A DNA stretch of 64,000 bases from Trichoplax sp. H2 (GCA_003344405.1 NOWV01000012.1:682001-746000), one strand, 5' to 3'. Counted from the first letter of the stretch, positions 13,501 to 33,400 are shown. Made by a program: numbers and translations. Notes: generated by a model not told the origin, from the sequence alone.

Positions 13501-16500
13501 TAATGTTCAAGAGGTAAATTATTGAAATTTTCTCGGTATTTTGTTGATCTATTTATGAAATGCAATAGCTAGTATAAAGTATAAATAATTTATTTTATTT
13601 TCTTTCTATGTAAAAAAGTCTGATCCTGGCCTAGATGAATATAGAAGAAATTTAGTTATAAAGGCAGCTCTAACACTTGATAAACTGCAGATGATTCGAA
13701 TTAATAAAATCGATAAATTTAATATTCAACTAATTTCCGTCGATATCGGAAGAATCGCCAGCCATTTCTACATTAAATATCAAACTATAGAGGTTATAAC
13801 CTGACTTAATCTGATTAAATACATATCGTTACCTAGGTAATATTGGCGATAACGTTTTATTATCAATGATTTTTAATGGTAACTATCTAGACATTTATGG
13901 AGTCGATTCAGCCTATAATGATCGATGGTGACTTATTGACAATGATGTCTCGTTCTCACGAGTTTCAACAGTTAAAGGTAATTTGTAACTTGCTTCTTTT
14001 CTATGTGTTAATATCAAAGCCAAATTTAGCCTTATTTCTATACCTAAACTTACATGCATATAATTCCAGTGTATAGAAAACGCACCTTTTACCATTATTT
14101 ACGATTACACATTAACTACACATACATAGAATTGCTTTGCATACTATTTTATAATTTTTTGTTTAGTTTCTTAAGTAATTGCTAATAATAAGTAACAAAT
14201 ACTGTAATATTGATCTAGAGTAAACAATCTGCTAACATGTACTTTATTAGTTATTTAATACCGCTGATTTAAAATCTATCGTAAAGGTTCGCGAAGATGA
14301 AATGGAAGAATTACATTGCTTGTTAGATGGTTGTCCAAAAGAAGTTAAACAAGGAATTGAGAACTCCGATGGCAAAGTGAACGTTTTATTGCAAAGTTTT
14401 ATATCACGAACATTTATCAATAGCTTCTCACTTACATCAGATTTTAATTATGTTGCCCAGGTATCTTTTTAAGTTATTGTCTTGACTATTTGCGCTGAAA
14501 TACAGTTACTTGGGTGACCATATCATCATGAATTAATTAAAAATATTTTAAAACGCACTATGTAGAATTCAACTCGTATTGCGCGTTCTTTGTTTGAAAT
14601 GGCTATGTGTAATGGCTGGCCTTCCTTAGCCGAACAACTATTAAATATTAGTAAAATGATAGAAAGACGAATTTGGTCGTACGAACATCCTCTACGCCAA
14701 ATTAATGCAATACCTGAAAATATCCTTAAAAAGATTGAAGAACGCAAAGCTAATGTTTTTCGCTTGAAAGATATGACTGCTTCAGAAATAGGTAGATATT
14801 CCCAATTTATTACACTTTTAGCGATTATAACTGATCATATTGATTTTATTTATTGTTGTATTGCGTTCCGTGATACACATTTTAGGGCATTTGATAAGAC
14901 ATCCTGCGATGGGTAGTAAAATTAAGGAATACGTAGATCAATTGCCATCGGTTTCTCTAACTGTTACTATCCAACCAGTCACTCATCAAATTCTTAAGAT
15001 AAGTTTATCTATAACGCCTGAATTTGAATGGAATGATCGCATTCATGGAAAAATTGGAGAACCTTGGTGGGTTTGGGTAGATTGTCCAAAACATAATCGC
15101 ATGTATCATTCGGAGTATTTCCTGTTACATAAGAAACAGGTAACTTAAGTATTTACAGATTAATCTTTGTTGCAGTGCATGTTGTATATTGAATACTAAT
15201 GGTGTAAAATTGATTTACTGACAAACGATATTGTAAATTTTCAATGTTTAGGTTTTACAGAAAGAGTCGCAAAAGATAGAATTTGCAATTCCATTAGCTC
15301 ATCCGTTACCAAATCAGTACTTTGTTCATGTGGTTTCTGATAGATGGCTGAATTGTGAAGCTACCAGTGCTATATCGTTTAAACATCTTATATTGCCGGA
15401 ACATTATCCACCGCATACGAAATTACTAGAATTGCAACCCTTACCAATTATGGCGTTAAACAATGAAGACTATATCAATTTATATAATTTTACTCATTTC
15501 AATCCAATACAGACTCAGGTCTGTTAATTATATATAATTGCTTGAAGGGTAATTCCAATTTTGTTGCATTGATTTTCATTCGTAATATTGCTACACATTT
15601 TAGGCGTTCCATACACTATATCACACTGATCACAACGTTCTACTCGGAGCTCCTACTGGTAGTGGAAAAACCGTCGCAGCAGAAATTGCGATATTTAGAG
15701 TTTTTAATAACTATCCTAAAACTAAGGTAAAAAAATTAGATATCTAGTTGTATGCAATGCACTTGTGAAGTAAATAGCTTCATCAATCTAACGTATATTA
15801 AAATGTATTTTTTTTGAATAAATGTACGTATAAAGCGTAAATGAATTTACAACAAGGATAATTAACTCTAATGTGTTGATTTAGGCTGTTTATATAGCGC
15901 CATTAAAAGCCTTGGTTCGAGAGCGTGTCGATGATTGGAAGATTAGGATTCAACAACGCTTGAAGAAAAAGTAACTTTTTATTATTATATGGTACTATTT
16001 GTATTTAAATCTATGATGACGATATATTTAGTAAATATTTAATTTTCGGCAGTGTAATAGAACTAACTGGCGATGTTACACCGGATTCTCGCGCTATATC
16101 GAAAGCAGATTTAATTATTACAACTCCTGAAAAATGGGATGGAATTAGTCGAAGTTGGCAAACACGAAGCTATGTTAAAGCTGTGTCTCTAATTGTCATT
16201 GATGAAATTCATCTTCTTGGAGACGATCGTGGACCAGTATTAGAAGTCATTGTGTCACGAGCAAATTATATCTCTGCACATACCGACATTAAAGTTAGAG
16301 TAGTTGGATTATCTACCGCTCTTGCAAATGCACGTGATCTTGCAGACTGGCTGAATATTGATGAAACTGGCTTCTTTAATTTCCATCCTGCAGTTAGACC
16401 AGTTCCATTAGAGGTACATATTAGTGGATTTCCTGGTAAACATTATTGCCCTAGGATGGCATCAATGAATAAGCCTGCTTACACAGCTATTAAGACATAT

Positions 16501-18652
16501 TCTCGTGATAAACCTGTTTTAGTATTTGTATCATCAAGAAGGCAAACACGCCTAACGGCGAATGATTTAGTTTCATTTTGTATTAATGATGAATTAAATA
16601 AGTCCTGGTTACATATTGCAGACGATGAGTTACGAAATTATTTAGAACTTGTCAGAGATTCTAACTTACGTCACTCGCTAGAATTTGGCATAGGTTTGCA
16701 TCACGCCGGTTTACACGAGGGTGATAGAAAAGTTGTCGAAGAATTATTTGTTCAACAAAAAATTCAAATTTTGATTGCTACAAGCACATTAGCATGGGGC
16801 GTTAATTTTCCTGCCCATTTGGTAATTGTTAAAGGTACAGAATATTATGATGGTAAGACTAAGCGTTATGTTGATTTCCCGGTAACTGATATATTACAAA
16901 TGATGGGCAGAGCTGGTCGACCACAATTCGATGATAGTGGTACTGCAGTTATACTTGTACACGATGTGAAAAAGAATTTTTATCTAAAATTTTTGTATGA
17001 ACCATTTCCCGTGGAATCCAGCTTGTTACAAGTTTTACCTCAACATTTAAACGCTGAGATAGTTTCAGGCACAATCACTTCAAAACAAGATGCAATGGAC
17101 TATATCACGTACACTTACTTTTTTCGTAGGCTGGTGGTTAATCCTAACTATTATCAATTAAATGATACTGACGTTAACGCCGTCAATAAGTATCTATCTA
17201 ATATTATTGAAGACGCTTTAACAGAATTATCGAATTCGTATTGTATCGAAATTGGCGATGATCGTTCTGTTGTTCCGCTTACATTAGGTTGTATTGCTTC
17301 ATACTACTATTTACATCATTCAACTTTATATTCGTTTAGTACCAATCTAGGCAGTAGTACGACATTAGAAGATTTATTATTATTGATAACCAATGCTACA
17401 GAATATGAAGAATTACCGGTAAGGCATAATGAAGATATGCTTAATATGGAACTGGCAAAGAAAGTACCAATTGAAGTCGATTCAAATAGTTATGATTCAC
17501 CGCATGTCAAAACACACTTGTTACTGCAAGCTCATTTTTCACGACAAGAATTACCAGTAGTCGATTACAGAACGGATACAAAGTCCGTTTTAGATCAAGC
17601 TGTTCGTATTATACAAGTAAGGGCAATATTTTATGATTGTTTAACAATAATATAACATTTTTTTTTATACTTTAGGCGTTGATTGATGTCGCAGCAGATG
17701 GTGGTTGGCTTGTTATTGTGTTAAATGTGATTAATCTGTTGCAAATGGTAATACAGGGAAGATGGAGAAGAGATTCACCATTGCTGACATTACCAAATAT
17801 CGATATGTCTGTTTTGCAAGTTCTAAAAGCTAATCGAAGTAAACAACGTGTACCAATTTTACCAGAATTAATTGAGTTTTATGGGAATGACAGGAAAGCA
17901 TTCGATAACATCTTTACCCCGGTTTTAAATCAACGCCAAACTGATGAAGTAAAATAAAATATATAAATTTTTTATTGTAATATTTATAGATATTCCCCCT
18001 TGATACGTAAGCATTGATCAATTCTTTATATATACGTTTTACTTAGCTCTTTTCTACGATCCAGCAGCTACCGCGTATAAATGTTGGTATTACTATTAAA
18101 GGTAGCTTTTTACCAAGTTATGAGGATGATTCCAATGAAAGTAGAATAGTTAAAGATGGTCATGATAGGAATTACTCATCTCAAACGGTTGATTGGATAT
18201 CCGTCTGTAGTGACAGAGAATATACGTTGCAAATTAATTTGCATCGATTGATGTTTAAACGACAGGTTGGTTGCACTGCTAGGGTTAGCAAAATTTTAAC
18301 TTTGTATCTTAGCTTGATAAAATATATATTTCTTAAGCGTGTATCTAATCAGCAAAGGTAAATGGCTCTATTCCTTTTCTAGCGCGATCGAGATATAGGA
18401 AAAGCGTATGCACCTCGATTTCCTAAAGCTAAAGATGAAGGATGGTTGCTGATATTAGGCGATACTGAAAAGAGAGAGTTATTAGCTTTAAAACGTGTAT
18501 CTTATGTATCAAGGAAATTGACTACAATGATATCATTTTGTACACCGGAATTCGAAGGCCGTTATATCTATACGTTATATCTTTTAAGTGATAGTTATTT
18601 AGGTTTGGATCAACAGTTCGACATTAAATTAGATGTGCAATCATCCGAATAA
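7586..18652 (+). CDS. ASCC3: ASCC3, tandem Ski2-like DNA/RNA helicase
   Basis: Activating signal cointegrator 1 complex subunit 3: the 3'-5' helicase of the ASCC complex, used in alkylation repair with ALKBH3 and in splitting collided ribosomes. 29 exons give 2,179 aa against about 2,200 in vertebrates. The first ATG in frame, at 7586, opens with MADLQLPRF, matching the family N-terminus. Cassette 1: Walker A APTGAGKT (K about residue 505, exon 11315-11515), DEVH about 611, [17 protein letters not shown]. Cassette 2: APTGSGKT (K about 1357, exon 15604-15726), DEIH about 1455, [20 protein letters not shown]; both are followed by winged-helix and Sec63 units. The largest exon, 16053-17616, holds most of cassette 2. 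All catalytic motifs look intact in both cassettes. One intron, 10720-10885, appears to be GC-AG. The stop is at 18650-18652. A very secure call. Confidence 0.97.
10720..10885 (+). other. GC-AG intron of ASCC3
   Basis: The frame [17 protein letters not shown], colinear with the vertebrate protein, is kept only if the upstream exon ends at AAAG 10719 and the intron begins GCTAGT. The one GT nearby (CTA|GTCC) would put the next exon in a frame that stops. The acceptor is TTCTACAG at 10885. Confidence 0.75.
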
Positions 18653-21572
18653 AAACTGTTTGTATTTTCGAGTAAAAGCGAAATACTTGCGAATCTGAAG
18701 TATGTGCGAGCAAAAATAATGATATAAAATTATTATGTTCAAAAATCAAACCAAATGAAAAAATTTTTAAATTTAATGTGAAACTGTTCGTATAACTGAT
18801 CGGTTCAAAATCGATAGATTATGGCAGTTATACGCGTTTGCTTACATGATTTGTAATGAAATTTGATGCTTGAAATGTTCATTTGAGTATTTTATTTTCG
18901 AAAGTATATAGTTTTACTGATTTACTTGAATGGTTCCATAATAAAATTTGTCGACGATATTATAAGTAAGTTTTCAGCAATATAAGTTGATAACGTATTA
19001 TCATATCATCTAATCTGAAATGCTGTATTAATTGTTGCTATGACTATGATATATAATTTATACAATTATTTGGAATAAAAAAGTAATTCTAATGACATTA
19101 TAACTTGTTTTTCTTATTTATTTTTAATTTTTCTATTCATGATTACTCATTCAGTCAGTACAGAGATTACAAACGTAGGGCAATTATTTCTGCTGTCTTG
19201 GATTGTAATTCAACTTGCAGTCCAACATACTATATCTACCGATACCTTCGCCCAGCTGAGGTTTTACATCGGAAGATATACGGTACATTTACATACCAAC
19301 CCTTAGTACATATTCTACTTGAACTACTAAAAAAGGCCTATTTTAGTCTTTTAGTAGGTCATGATCATACGTACAACGAAGTGTTCTACGTCATATAGTG
19401 CTCACTGTCTATTAATGAATTATTAGTAAAACGCATATTTATTGTAATTAATTAATTGCCTGAAATCATCCTACTGTAATAGAACTTTATGCGATCTGGA
19501 GATTTTTCCACTCTTATTTAAAAAAAAGATCAGTATGGCACTGGTACAGAATTCTGCAACTGCGGAAGTACTATTAATTTTGTTGGTGATGATACGCTGG
19601 ACTTTATTTGTTTTCGTACGAGCAATATTGATGGAAGTATGTTTATGTACGAAAACATGGATAGATCAATTCATATGCAGCAATGATCAAAGCCGTGCTA
19701 TTATTTTTGGACTAATCGAATAGCTAGATACCGGTATTACCGGTATAACACCAGGTTATTAATGCTATTCAAGCTGTTTCAATGTTTACTTGTAGACTAC
19801 TTTTATGTAAATTTGTATAATGATCATTAGAAGGTATTTAGTTAAGTGTCTTGACAAGCATTAATAGGCGATTATACTGTCCATGTTGTATAGTGTCATC
19901 GTTAATGGAATATGGCCCAAGGGATAACGTACGATAAAAAGATGTGTTCGATATTGCAATGATCTGTAGATATCCAATTAACTTTTTGTATTGCCACACC
20001 AATGTTATAGTAGAAGTAATTACGATAATTATGCTGCATATTGTTAGCAGTTGCAAGTTATAGTATCTCCTAGTACAGTATAAATAACCATACGTACTTG
20101 CTTGTGTCAATGAAGGCGTATAATATGTATCCCTTTCTGTTTACATACGGTTACGGCTATTGATTAATATTCATATCAACCAGTTTATCTTGTCAATGCA
20201 GCCTGGTAATGTTTGTACTAACGATTTCCATTCTCGGTGTCTGTATGGATAAGTATGGGTTATTGCCGATATCCATCTGTTAATGGCTAGTGATTGATTT
20301 TAGTATCAATCAGTTTATCTTGCTAATGCAGCCTAGTAGTTTGTGTTGTAGATTCCCATTCTAAGTGTCTATATGGACAAGTATGGGTTATTGCAGATAT
20401 CCATCTATTAACGGCTACTGATTAATTACAGTTTCGACCAGTTTATCTTGCCAATACAGTCTAGTAGTGTTTGTCCTGTTGATTTCCATTCTAGATATCT
20501 GTATGGATAAGTATGGGCTATTGCAGATATCCATCTGTTAATAGCATCTACTTTTCTCAGCTGATTACAGCAAATATTGGACCATATATATATATACATA
20601 TTATACAGTAGCGTTAATAAGTAAGCTGATATAACTTGTAGGTTTAATTTTAGCTGCACAATACAAATTGTTGAATCATTCCTGATATTAGTCGTTTTAT
20701 ATTGTGAGTAAAATATTGTATTGCATTATAAAATTGAACACCCAATATATATATGTTCTCATCGAATGCCTAGCATACCGTTATAAAAGTATATTGTAGC
20801 TTATAGTATTCTTTTTACCAATGCAAGTAGCAGCAATATGAGTAGAAAGTTGCTGTTATTTCTATTGATTATATTATATTACTGTATACTGTATTATCAC
20901 CTGTATTTCATGATTTAAAAGTAGAAAACAAGCCAAATTATATGTTACATATGCATGAAGGCAACCGTTGAGAGTGCAAATTGGCAATAACAGCTTTAAC
21001 ATTAATTATTTCCAAGATATAGCATGCAATATTGCAGCAGTATCCTCTCTTGCATATATATAGCTTGGCCATCATGATGGATTGCCAGCTATTCATGGTG
21101 CAAAGTATTGCTAGTCTATCAAGCTCTTTTGACATTGTAGTTTCCATCTTGACAAGATCAGCTAATTTAGCATGTGCTATACAGTCTTGTAGGTCTACCT
21201 AGCATATTTTGATGGACTTTAGTCTACTTTGCAGTGGAGAATAATTCTACTATCGATTTTGAACTGGTTTGAGATGGTTTTCGTTAGCAACGCCACTTTA
21301 ACTTGCTACTTCGATACGCCGTTACTGCCCATCAAATACAGGTATTGACTGGATATGTAACGAGTCCATGAGTATAGATACCTTTTGCAAATGACTCCAT
21401 GACATCCTTATATCATCCTCCGTTCAATAGGCTACAGTATAGTTTTACCATCAGCCACACCTATGCTCAAGCCAAGCCTTAGATACTGATCCGATGCGTT
21501 AGTCTGTTGACCATTTTAACTCCATCTCCAAACTACCGCTCTCCTATTGCTGGTAGCAGAAAAAGAAAAACC
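18653..21572. other. Intergenic between ASCC3 and BBOX1, no supported gene
   Basis: About 2.9 kb of AT-rich DNA holding the presumed 3' UTR of ASCC3 and the promoter of BBOX1. Open frames near 19105-19398 and 19535-19723 have no recognisable motif, no exon-like borders and AT-driven composition. A small tandem repeat lies at 20150-20545. Confidence 0.6.
20150..20545. repeat. Three-copy tandem repeat, about 130 bp unit
   Basis: The words CAGTTTATCTTG, CCATTCT, GGATAAGTATGGG and GATATCCATCTGTTAA recur in the same order starting near 20182, 20318 and 20439. Copies have diverged by substitutions and small indels. Confidence 0.8.
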
Positions 21573-24500
21573 ATGAGCGCCATCTTAAGATCAAGAATAT
21601 TTCCATCGTGGGCGAAAGTCCTTCATGTATCTCGTCCTACCCATCGCTACAGAGAATTAGGGCAAGGATGGCAATTACTATGCAAACAGGGCTATGCCGT
21701 TCAGGTTAGTAATAACATAGACAAGAAATGTTTGGATGTAACTTGGGAAGATGGAGTAACAACAAATTATCCTCATATTTATTTACGCGATCATTGCCGT
21801 TGTCCATCTTGCTATGATCCACAAACCAAATCGCGTGCTCTCTTTAATTGTGTCTACAATTCGTATATCGATTGTATTGCACAAGATGCAAATGTATCAG
21901 AAAATGAGAAAATCATCCAAGTCGATTGGAAAGATGATAATGAGCATCCTGTTAGTCGTTTCCCGCTCGATTGGTTAAGAGCTCATCGCTTCTCCAATGA
22001 TAACGAACTTAAAACGATGAACCAAGTCTACATTCAAGATCGGCATACATGGGGTAAAGAAATGAAAGACAACATACCTATTTTCGATTATCAAGAGTTA
22101 CATGAAAATGATCAAACATTATATCGTTGGCTGAAACATTTAACTACCATTGGATTAACCATTGTCAGGAATACTCCACAAGAAGTGGGTCAAGTTACTA
22201 AATTGATTGCAAGAGTGGGTTATAATCGTACAACAAATTATGGGTACGTTCAGTAATTGAATAGAAAACATAGTTATCTTTACACAAAGTAACGCTAATT
22301 TACACTAGTTTACCAATGGTATACTGATGTATATATGGGTTAGTAGGAGATTGAGAATTCAAATATCCTTTACTACATTAGGCTATCATTATGTTTATTC
22401 TCATTATACGAGTAAAGTATATCATTCGTTACCATCGATCAACTTTATTGTGGGTAACTTCAGCTGTTGATTCAAGCAGTTTTGATCAGGATCTTGATTA
22501 CTAGTAGAAAGACTATAATTATTGATATTAATTTTTGCCAATTCAATATTGTACCTATCGGAGGGCTGGTAAAGGATTCTGAAGCAGATATCCTTCTTTA
22601 CCATAGGTTAACCGTTAATTCACGTTCTCATCATAATCGATCGGCACTTTTGTGGATTTTATTCGGTTATTTATTTCAACCGATTCCATCCACATACGCG
22701 TATTTCACTTGTAAAAACGTTATTCATACTAACATAGTTTAGTAAATATGAAATATTCAGATTAGGGTGATAGTAGGTCTCGCTACAGATATCCTCTTTA
22801 CATTAAGCTGTTACTCGCATAAATTGTGAGTAAATTCAGCTACTTGTTCCAGCATATTCGATCAACATCTCTCAATTGTGTAAGGATTACTATTAACCTT
22901 ACACTAACTTAGTTACTAGTACGCGTATGCTTCAGTTTGTTCAGTCATGGAATCTAAAGTATTTACAAATAGAGTTCAACTTTATACATACGATATCCCG
23001 ATAGAAATGGATAGATTACAAAGTTGAAATGAATGATTTCTATACATTTTATGCGTTCAATATGATGCAAAGTACTGCTTAGTAAATATCACCCAATTCG
23101 TATTATAAAGTTTATCGTTATAAAGTGAATGATAAATTGTAGCTTCCTCATGTTGTTCAAAAGCAAGGTTACAACATTAAGTTATGTCAAAAGAATAATG
23201 AAATAGTACTGTAGCTATCATTTCGACTTCGATAATATACACTATGCATATGGTTTAATGACAGGGCCTAAGCAGTTATATTAAATAGCTAGTTATTTTT
23301 AATGATTTTATCAATACTTGGATCAATACTTTCCTCATTTATATCTTATATAGTAGCATGAAATTAGCATTGAAACTGAAAAATTATTTCAAAAACTTTA
23401 TACATACAACCTTTATTTGAGATCGTAATGTTTGGCTTCATTAATATTGAAAATATGTCATTAAGATCGGCATCGACGTTAACTCATAGCATGGACTTCT
23501 GGAATCCCAGGGGATCTAGAGGTTCATAACTTAGAGCACTTGACGACGCAATAAAACTCTCCGTATTTAAAAATCGTTCGATCTAGTATTTTCCATTTAA
23601 CAGTTATTATATACGTAAATTGATTTGAGTTGATACTAATCCTCAACATTTATATTCGTGACGATCAGGCCAACTTTTCAAGTCAAGAGTAAAACAGATG
23701 CTAGCAATTTAGCCTACACTACTGGCGGCTTAGGAATGCATACCGATTTGACTTACTTTAACTATATCCCTGGCGTAAGTAAATTGAATTAAGTCTATCA
23801 AACTATATGATATCATATGCAACTGCCTTAGATTGTAGAACTGTTGTCAAGAATATAAGGAAACTTTATATTTTATGTCATTGCGATAAATCAGCTAAAA
23901 GATTACGATAGTTTCGTGTTATTGACGATATGATTCTATATATAGATTCAATTTTTGCATTGTATTAAACGTGCCGGTGAAGGAGGTGAAAATCAACTTG
24001 TTGATGGCTTTAAAGTTGCTGAGGAACTTCGAGATAATGAACCTGAAGCTTTTAAAATGCTTTCTAAATACCCAATTCAGTATTTTGATATTGGTAAAGA
24101 CTTTGTCGATTTTCATCAACTCGCTCAACATACGATTATTCAGTAAGTTTGCCGTAATTACCTACAGTCATTAGCCAAAGCTATTCTTGATTTTAGGAGA
24201 AACTCGTGATATTAATAGATTAGTGAATGACGATCATTGATTACATATAACATGAGTTGATATCGATAGAAAAAGAATAATAAATGCCGGTTTGCAGTTA
24301 TCAACTATTATTTTAATCGTACTGTATATTTCTACTTTTATTTTCAGATTACATTCAAATGGTTCTATAGCTCGAATCTGTTATTCAGATCATGCAAGAA
24401 GTCCTAATTTAGCTGTACCACAAGATAAAGTTATGCCATTTTACGATGCCATGGGTACTTTCTTGAAGTATGTATACGATCCAAAGTATATGGTTAATGT

Positions 24501-24690
24501 TACTTTGGATTCCGGCGATATAGCAGTATTCGATAACTATAGGGTCATGCATGGAAGGTCCCCATTTTCTCTCGCTCCAAATAGTCTACGGCATTTAGAA
24601 GGTGGCTATGTCGACTGGGATGAGGCTGCATCACGTTTGCGCGTGCTAGAAGAGAAATATAATATGGATCATTTCACTGGAATTGCTTAA
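21573..24690 (+). CDS. BBOX1: Gamma-butyrobetaine dioxygenase-like (BBOX1 family)
   Basis: 2-oxoglutarate/Fe(II) dioxygenase; BBOX1 hydroxylates gamma-butyrobetaine to L-carnitine. Four exons, 21573-22243, 23669-23774, 23946-24142 and 24348-24690, total 438 aa. The N-terminal zinc module is visible (LRDHCRCPSCYD, cf. LRDNCPCSDC of human). Iron ligands: HTD at about residues 248-250 and the distal His in RVMHGR at about 393. The stretch DASNLAYTTG and the C-terminal RHLEGGYVDWDEAASRLRVL match BBOX1 better than the paralogue TMLHE. The first in-frame ATG is 21573. About 40 residues precede the conserved region, basic and almost free of acidic residues, a possible mitochondrial presequence, which is odd because vertebrate BBOX1 is cytosolic. 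Family identity is secure; BBOX1 rather than a placozoan co-orthologue of BBOX1 and TMLHE is likely but unproven. Confidence 0.9.
22244..23668 (+). other. BBOX1 intron 1
   Basis: A 1.4 kb AT-rich intron between the exon ending TATGG|GTACGT and the one starting after GATCAG. Nothing else recognisable. Confidence 0.7.
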
Positions 24691-26167
24691 ATCAATTACG
24701 AAAAATGGCGGATTTTATGAAATGGATCATTCTTTGATACTGACTAATACATAATAATTTGTTTACTGCTACTTTGTACCTGCAAATATTTCATAAAGTA
24801 TTTTATGTTCTTATGCAAGAGTTTAGGGCGTAATATATTTTACTGTACTTCCATAGACTTTGTCGCTACTGGTACTAATTGCTACGCAATGTAGGATAGA
24901 TAGATTTTAATGCACTTCGGTAATACGAGATATTTTATCCGAAAGTCAATTTAAAAATGAATTATTTGTGCGAGGTATCATTCAACGCGTATTTTATAAG
25001 TTTTGCAGTAATATTTAGATTTGATGAAGCGATAGTTACTATTGCATGTATAAAATAGTGTAAACTGGTTATAAAAATGTTAAAATATTATTTATACATG
25101 ACTACTAGATGTACTGTAATTTAGTAGTCCATGATTTATGGTTATCAATGCTGCATAATTAGTTTAGGCTACCTAGATTTTTCTCCTATTACGCCTGGCT
25201 TGGCATGATAATGACGTTAGATCTACTCCCATTTTAGGTATAATTAATTCCGTAATATCTGTAGTCATTCAATCGCACGTATTGCTTAATAACTCTTATT
25301 GTGTTATTTTAATCTAATAAATGATCAATTGATAAAATTGGCAAACTTTTGCTTGAAATGACCCTTAACACGTAGGTCACTCTGATTTACTAGAATAATA
25401 TGGAAATTCACTATGCATGGATATACAACGATACGATGACTTGGTCAATGAATGAATAGACTTATGCAATAGTAAATGAACTTATAACACACAGTACAGC
25501 AAATAACCGACCGAAACCAAATTAATGCTAAGATATTTGCCATGTATTAAAATCTACTGGTTCAGTCAACACGCACAGAGATATCGCACCAACAGTTTTA
25601 ACTTCAAAACTGTTCGTCAACAACATATCTTACTTTCTTACTTTAATAGGGTGAAACTGATGTAGAAATGAAATAATTACACAAATTTACATTTATTTTA
25701 TTTCTTGGCTAGTATATATTGACATGCAATTAAAATGCATCATGGCGTTATTTGGTCAATTTTTAACTCTTAATCAAAGTTTATACAATTGCGCTACGTA
25801 ATAGAATTTGCTGTATCGCTTCTTTTTATTACCATGATAATAGTGCAGTAATATATATATGGTTTGGATCTCCGTAATTCAGGACTGTACTGAGAAAATA
25901 TCAAATCTGGTATATCTTTCAAGCACAAATAATAACAATAATGTTGCTATCTAGATAGTATGCTCATTAAAAATAAGATTCGATATTACAATAATATTAA
26001 TAATAGTAATTCTTGAAGTCATCATAAATCGCATTTTCCAAAAATATAATTTCATCAAGTCTTGAAGAGTATCTTAGTTATGTGGTCAATATTGGAATCT
26101 ACATACATGCATAAATATGAAATGAATTAACAATCCTCGATCAAGTGAGTATATACCCTATTAGAGT
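24691..26167. other. Convergent intergenic between BBOX1 and SMARCAD1
   Basis: The two genes converge here, so this should hold both 3' UTRs. No exon supported. It cannot be excluded that a short last exon of SMARCAD1 lies here, because a good donor, GTATGT, sits within the last coding exon near 26221. Confidence 0.6.
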
Positions 26168-31655
<5,488 letters not shown>

Positions 31656-32069
31656 AGCGAAATAGAAAGTTTTGACGTCGTCTTACTGGTGGTGGCAGAC
31701 TTGGGGTTACTTGGAATAGTACCAAGATGACCGGGGTTTAAGATCTAATTATTTTACTGTGGCCAATGAAGAGAACCAGATAATTTCGTGGTAGTGAATT
31801 TTTTCAAGAGTATTGACGTCAAGCTGTTAGGAGTCTACGCCAGTGTTTGTAAACGTATAAGAAAAATTAAGGCCAGGTGAATAATTCATTTTAGGTAAAT
31901 GAATAATCTACGGTACTAACTTTAACTGAATTGATAAATATTTTTCTTGTAAATAAAATAAATATAAGAATGAGAGAATTTAGCAACTTTAGCTCCTTCT
32001 AGGTGTAGTGTGAATTCGTTCTCGATACCAAATGAACTGCTTTTATAGTAGAATATTAAAAAAATGGAT

Positions 32070-32830
32070 TTAAAATTAAATATTGCTATGAACGAGTGAA
32101 AATGATGACTGTGATTGGCTGTAAACTTTGACTCACTTTTTCACACGTTATTTTTGTAAAGTCATACGATATTGCTTGTAATTTATCGAGCTATTAGGCA
32201 TGGATACGATTATTCTCCAGTAACTAAAAATTGATACAATTTGTTTAAAATTGAATATCACGGAGGACAAGTAAAATTTAAGAGTGTGATTGGCTGCAAA
32301 GCTGTGACTTATTATTATTTTTGTAAGTTCTACATGCCAACTCTGTACTGGTCATACTTTAGTCTGTCGTCTACCAAGCTATTAAAGCATAGATTCCATT
32401 TTTTCAAGTAACTAAAAACTTACACAATTTTTAACGACTACTAGCTGCTTCATGACCTTTGTTGTAGTAGTAGTAGTAGAATAATTTGTATAGAGGAATA
32501 TTAGAGGTATCTCAAATTAAATATTCTCGTTTACAAGAGAAATTTAAGGGTGTGAGGTGCGAGTCATTTTCTATGCAAGTTCTACTTGCAAAGTCAGCGA
32601 CAGTCTCTGTACTTCTCATGCTCTAGTCTGCAGTCTACCAACTAAAATTGTACACAATTTTAAACGACTTAAAGAGTGTGCTTGAATACAAAGGTGTGAG
32701 TCATTTTCTATGCAAGTTCTACTTGCAAAGTCAGCGACAATCTCTGTGCTTCTCATACTCTGGTCTGCAGTCTACCAACTAAAATTGTGCACAATTTTTA
32801 ACGACTACTAGCTGCTCCATGACCTTTGTT

Positions 32831-32867
<37 letters not shown>

Positions 32868-33400
32868 AATAATTTGTATAGAGGAATATTAGAGGTATCT
32901 CAAATTAAATATTTTCGTTTACAAATGAAATTTAAGAGTGTGAGGTGTGAGTCATTTTCTATGCAAGTTCTACTTGCAAAGTCAGCGATAATTTCTGTGC
33001 TTCTCATACTCTGGTCTGCAGTCTACCAACTAAAATTGTGCATAATTTTGAACGACTACTGGCTACTCCATTGCCTTTACAGTAGAACAATTTGTATAGG
33101 AAAATATTCAAAAAATTTCTTTGAAATCAATAGTAACTATCGTCGTAGATAAAGTGAAATTTAAAGAGTGTGCGCTGAGGCTTATTTCCTTACAAGTTCA
33201 ACTTGCAAAGTTGTGCAATATGACTTGTAATATACCGAGCTATTAGTCATAGATTTCATTTTTCCTCTAGCAACTAAAAGTTTACGCAATTTGAACAAAC
33301 ACTAGTAGTTCCATTGCCTTCATAGCAGAATTATTGGTACAAGAGAATAATAGAAACATTCTTTGAAATGAAATATTTCCCTAAAGGTGGCAAGACTTGG
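32070..33400. repeat. Array of diverged 200-400 bp repeats with TAG microsatellite
   Basis: About six copies of a segment with AAATTTAAGAGTGTGA, GAGTCATTTTCTATGCAAG, TTCTACTTGCAAAGTCAGCG, CTGCAGTCTACCAACTAAAA and TTTGTATAGAGGAATATTAG in that order, clearest at 32520-32700, 32690-32930 and 32930-33060. A (GTA)n run sits at 32463-32479 and, longer, at 32830-32868. Confidence 0.8.

Noticed and set aside
19105-19398. 97-codon open frame
   Set aside because: No conserved motif, no partner exons, composition typical of AT-rich noncoding DNA.
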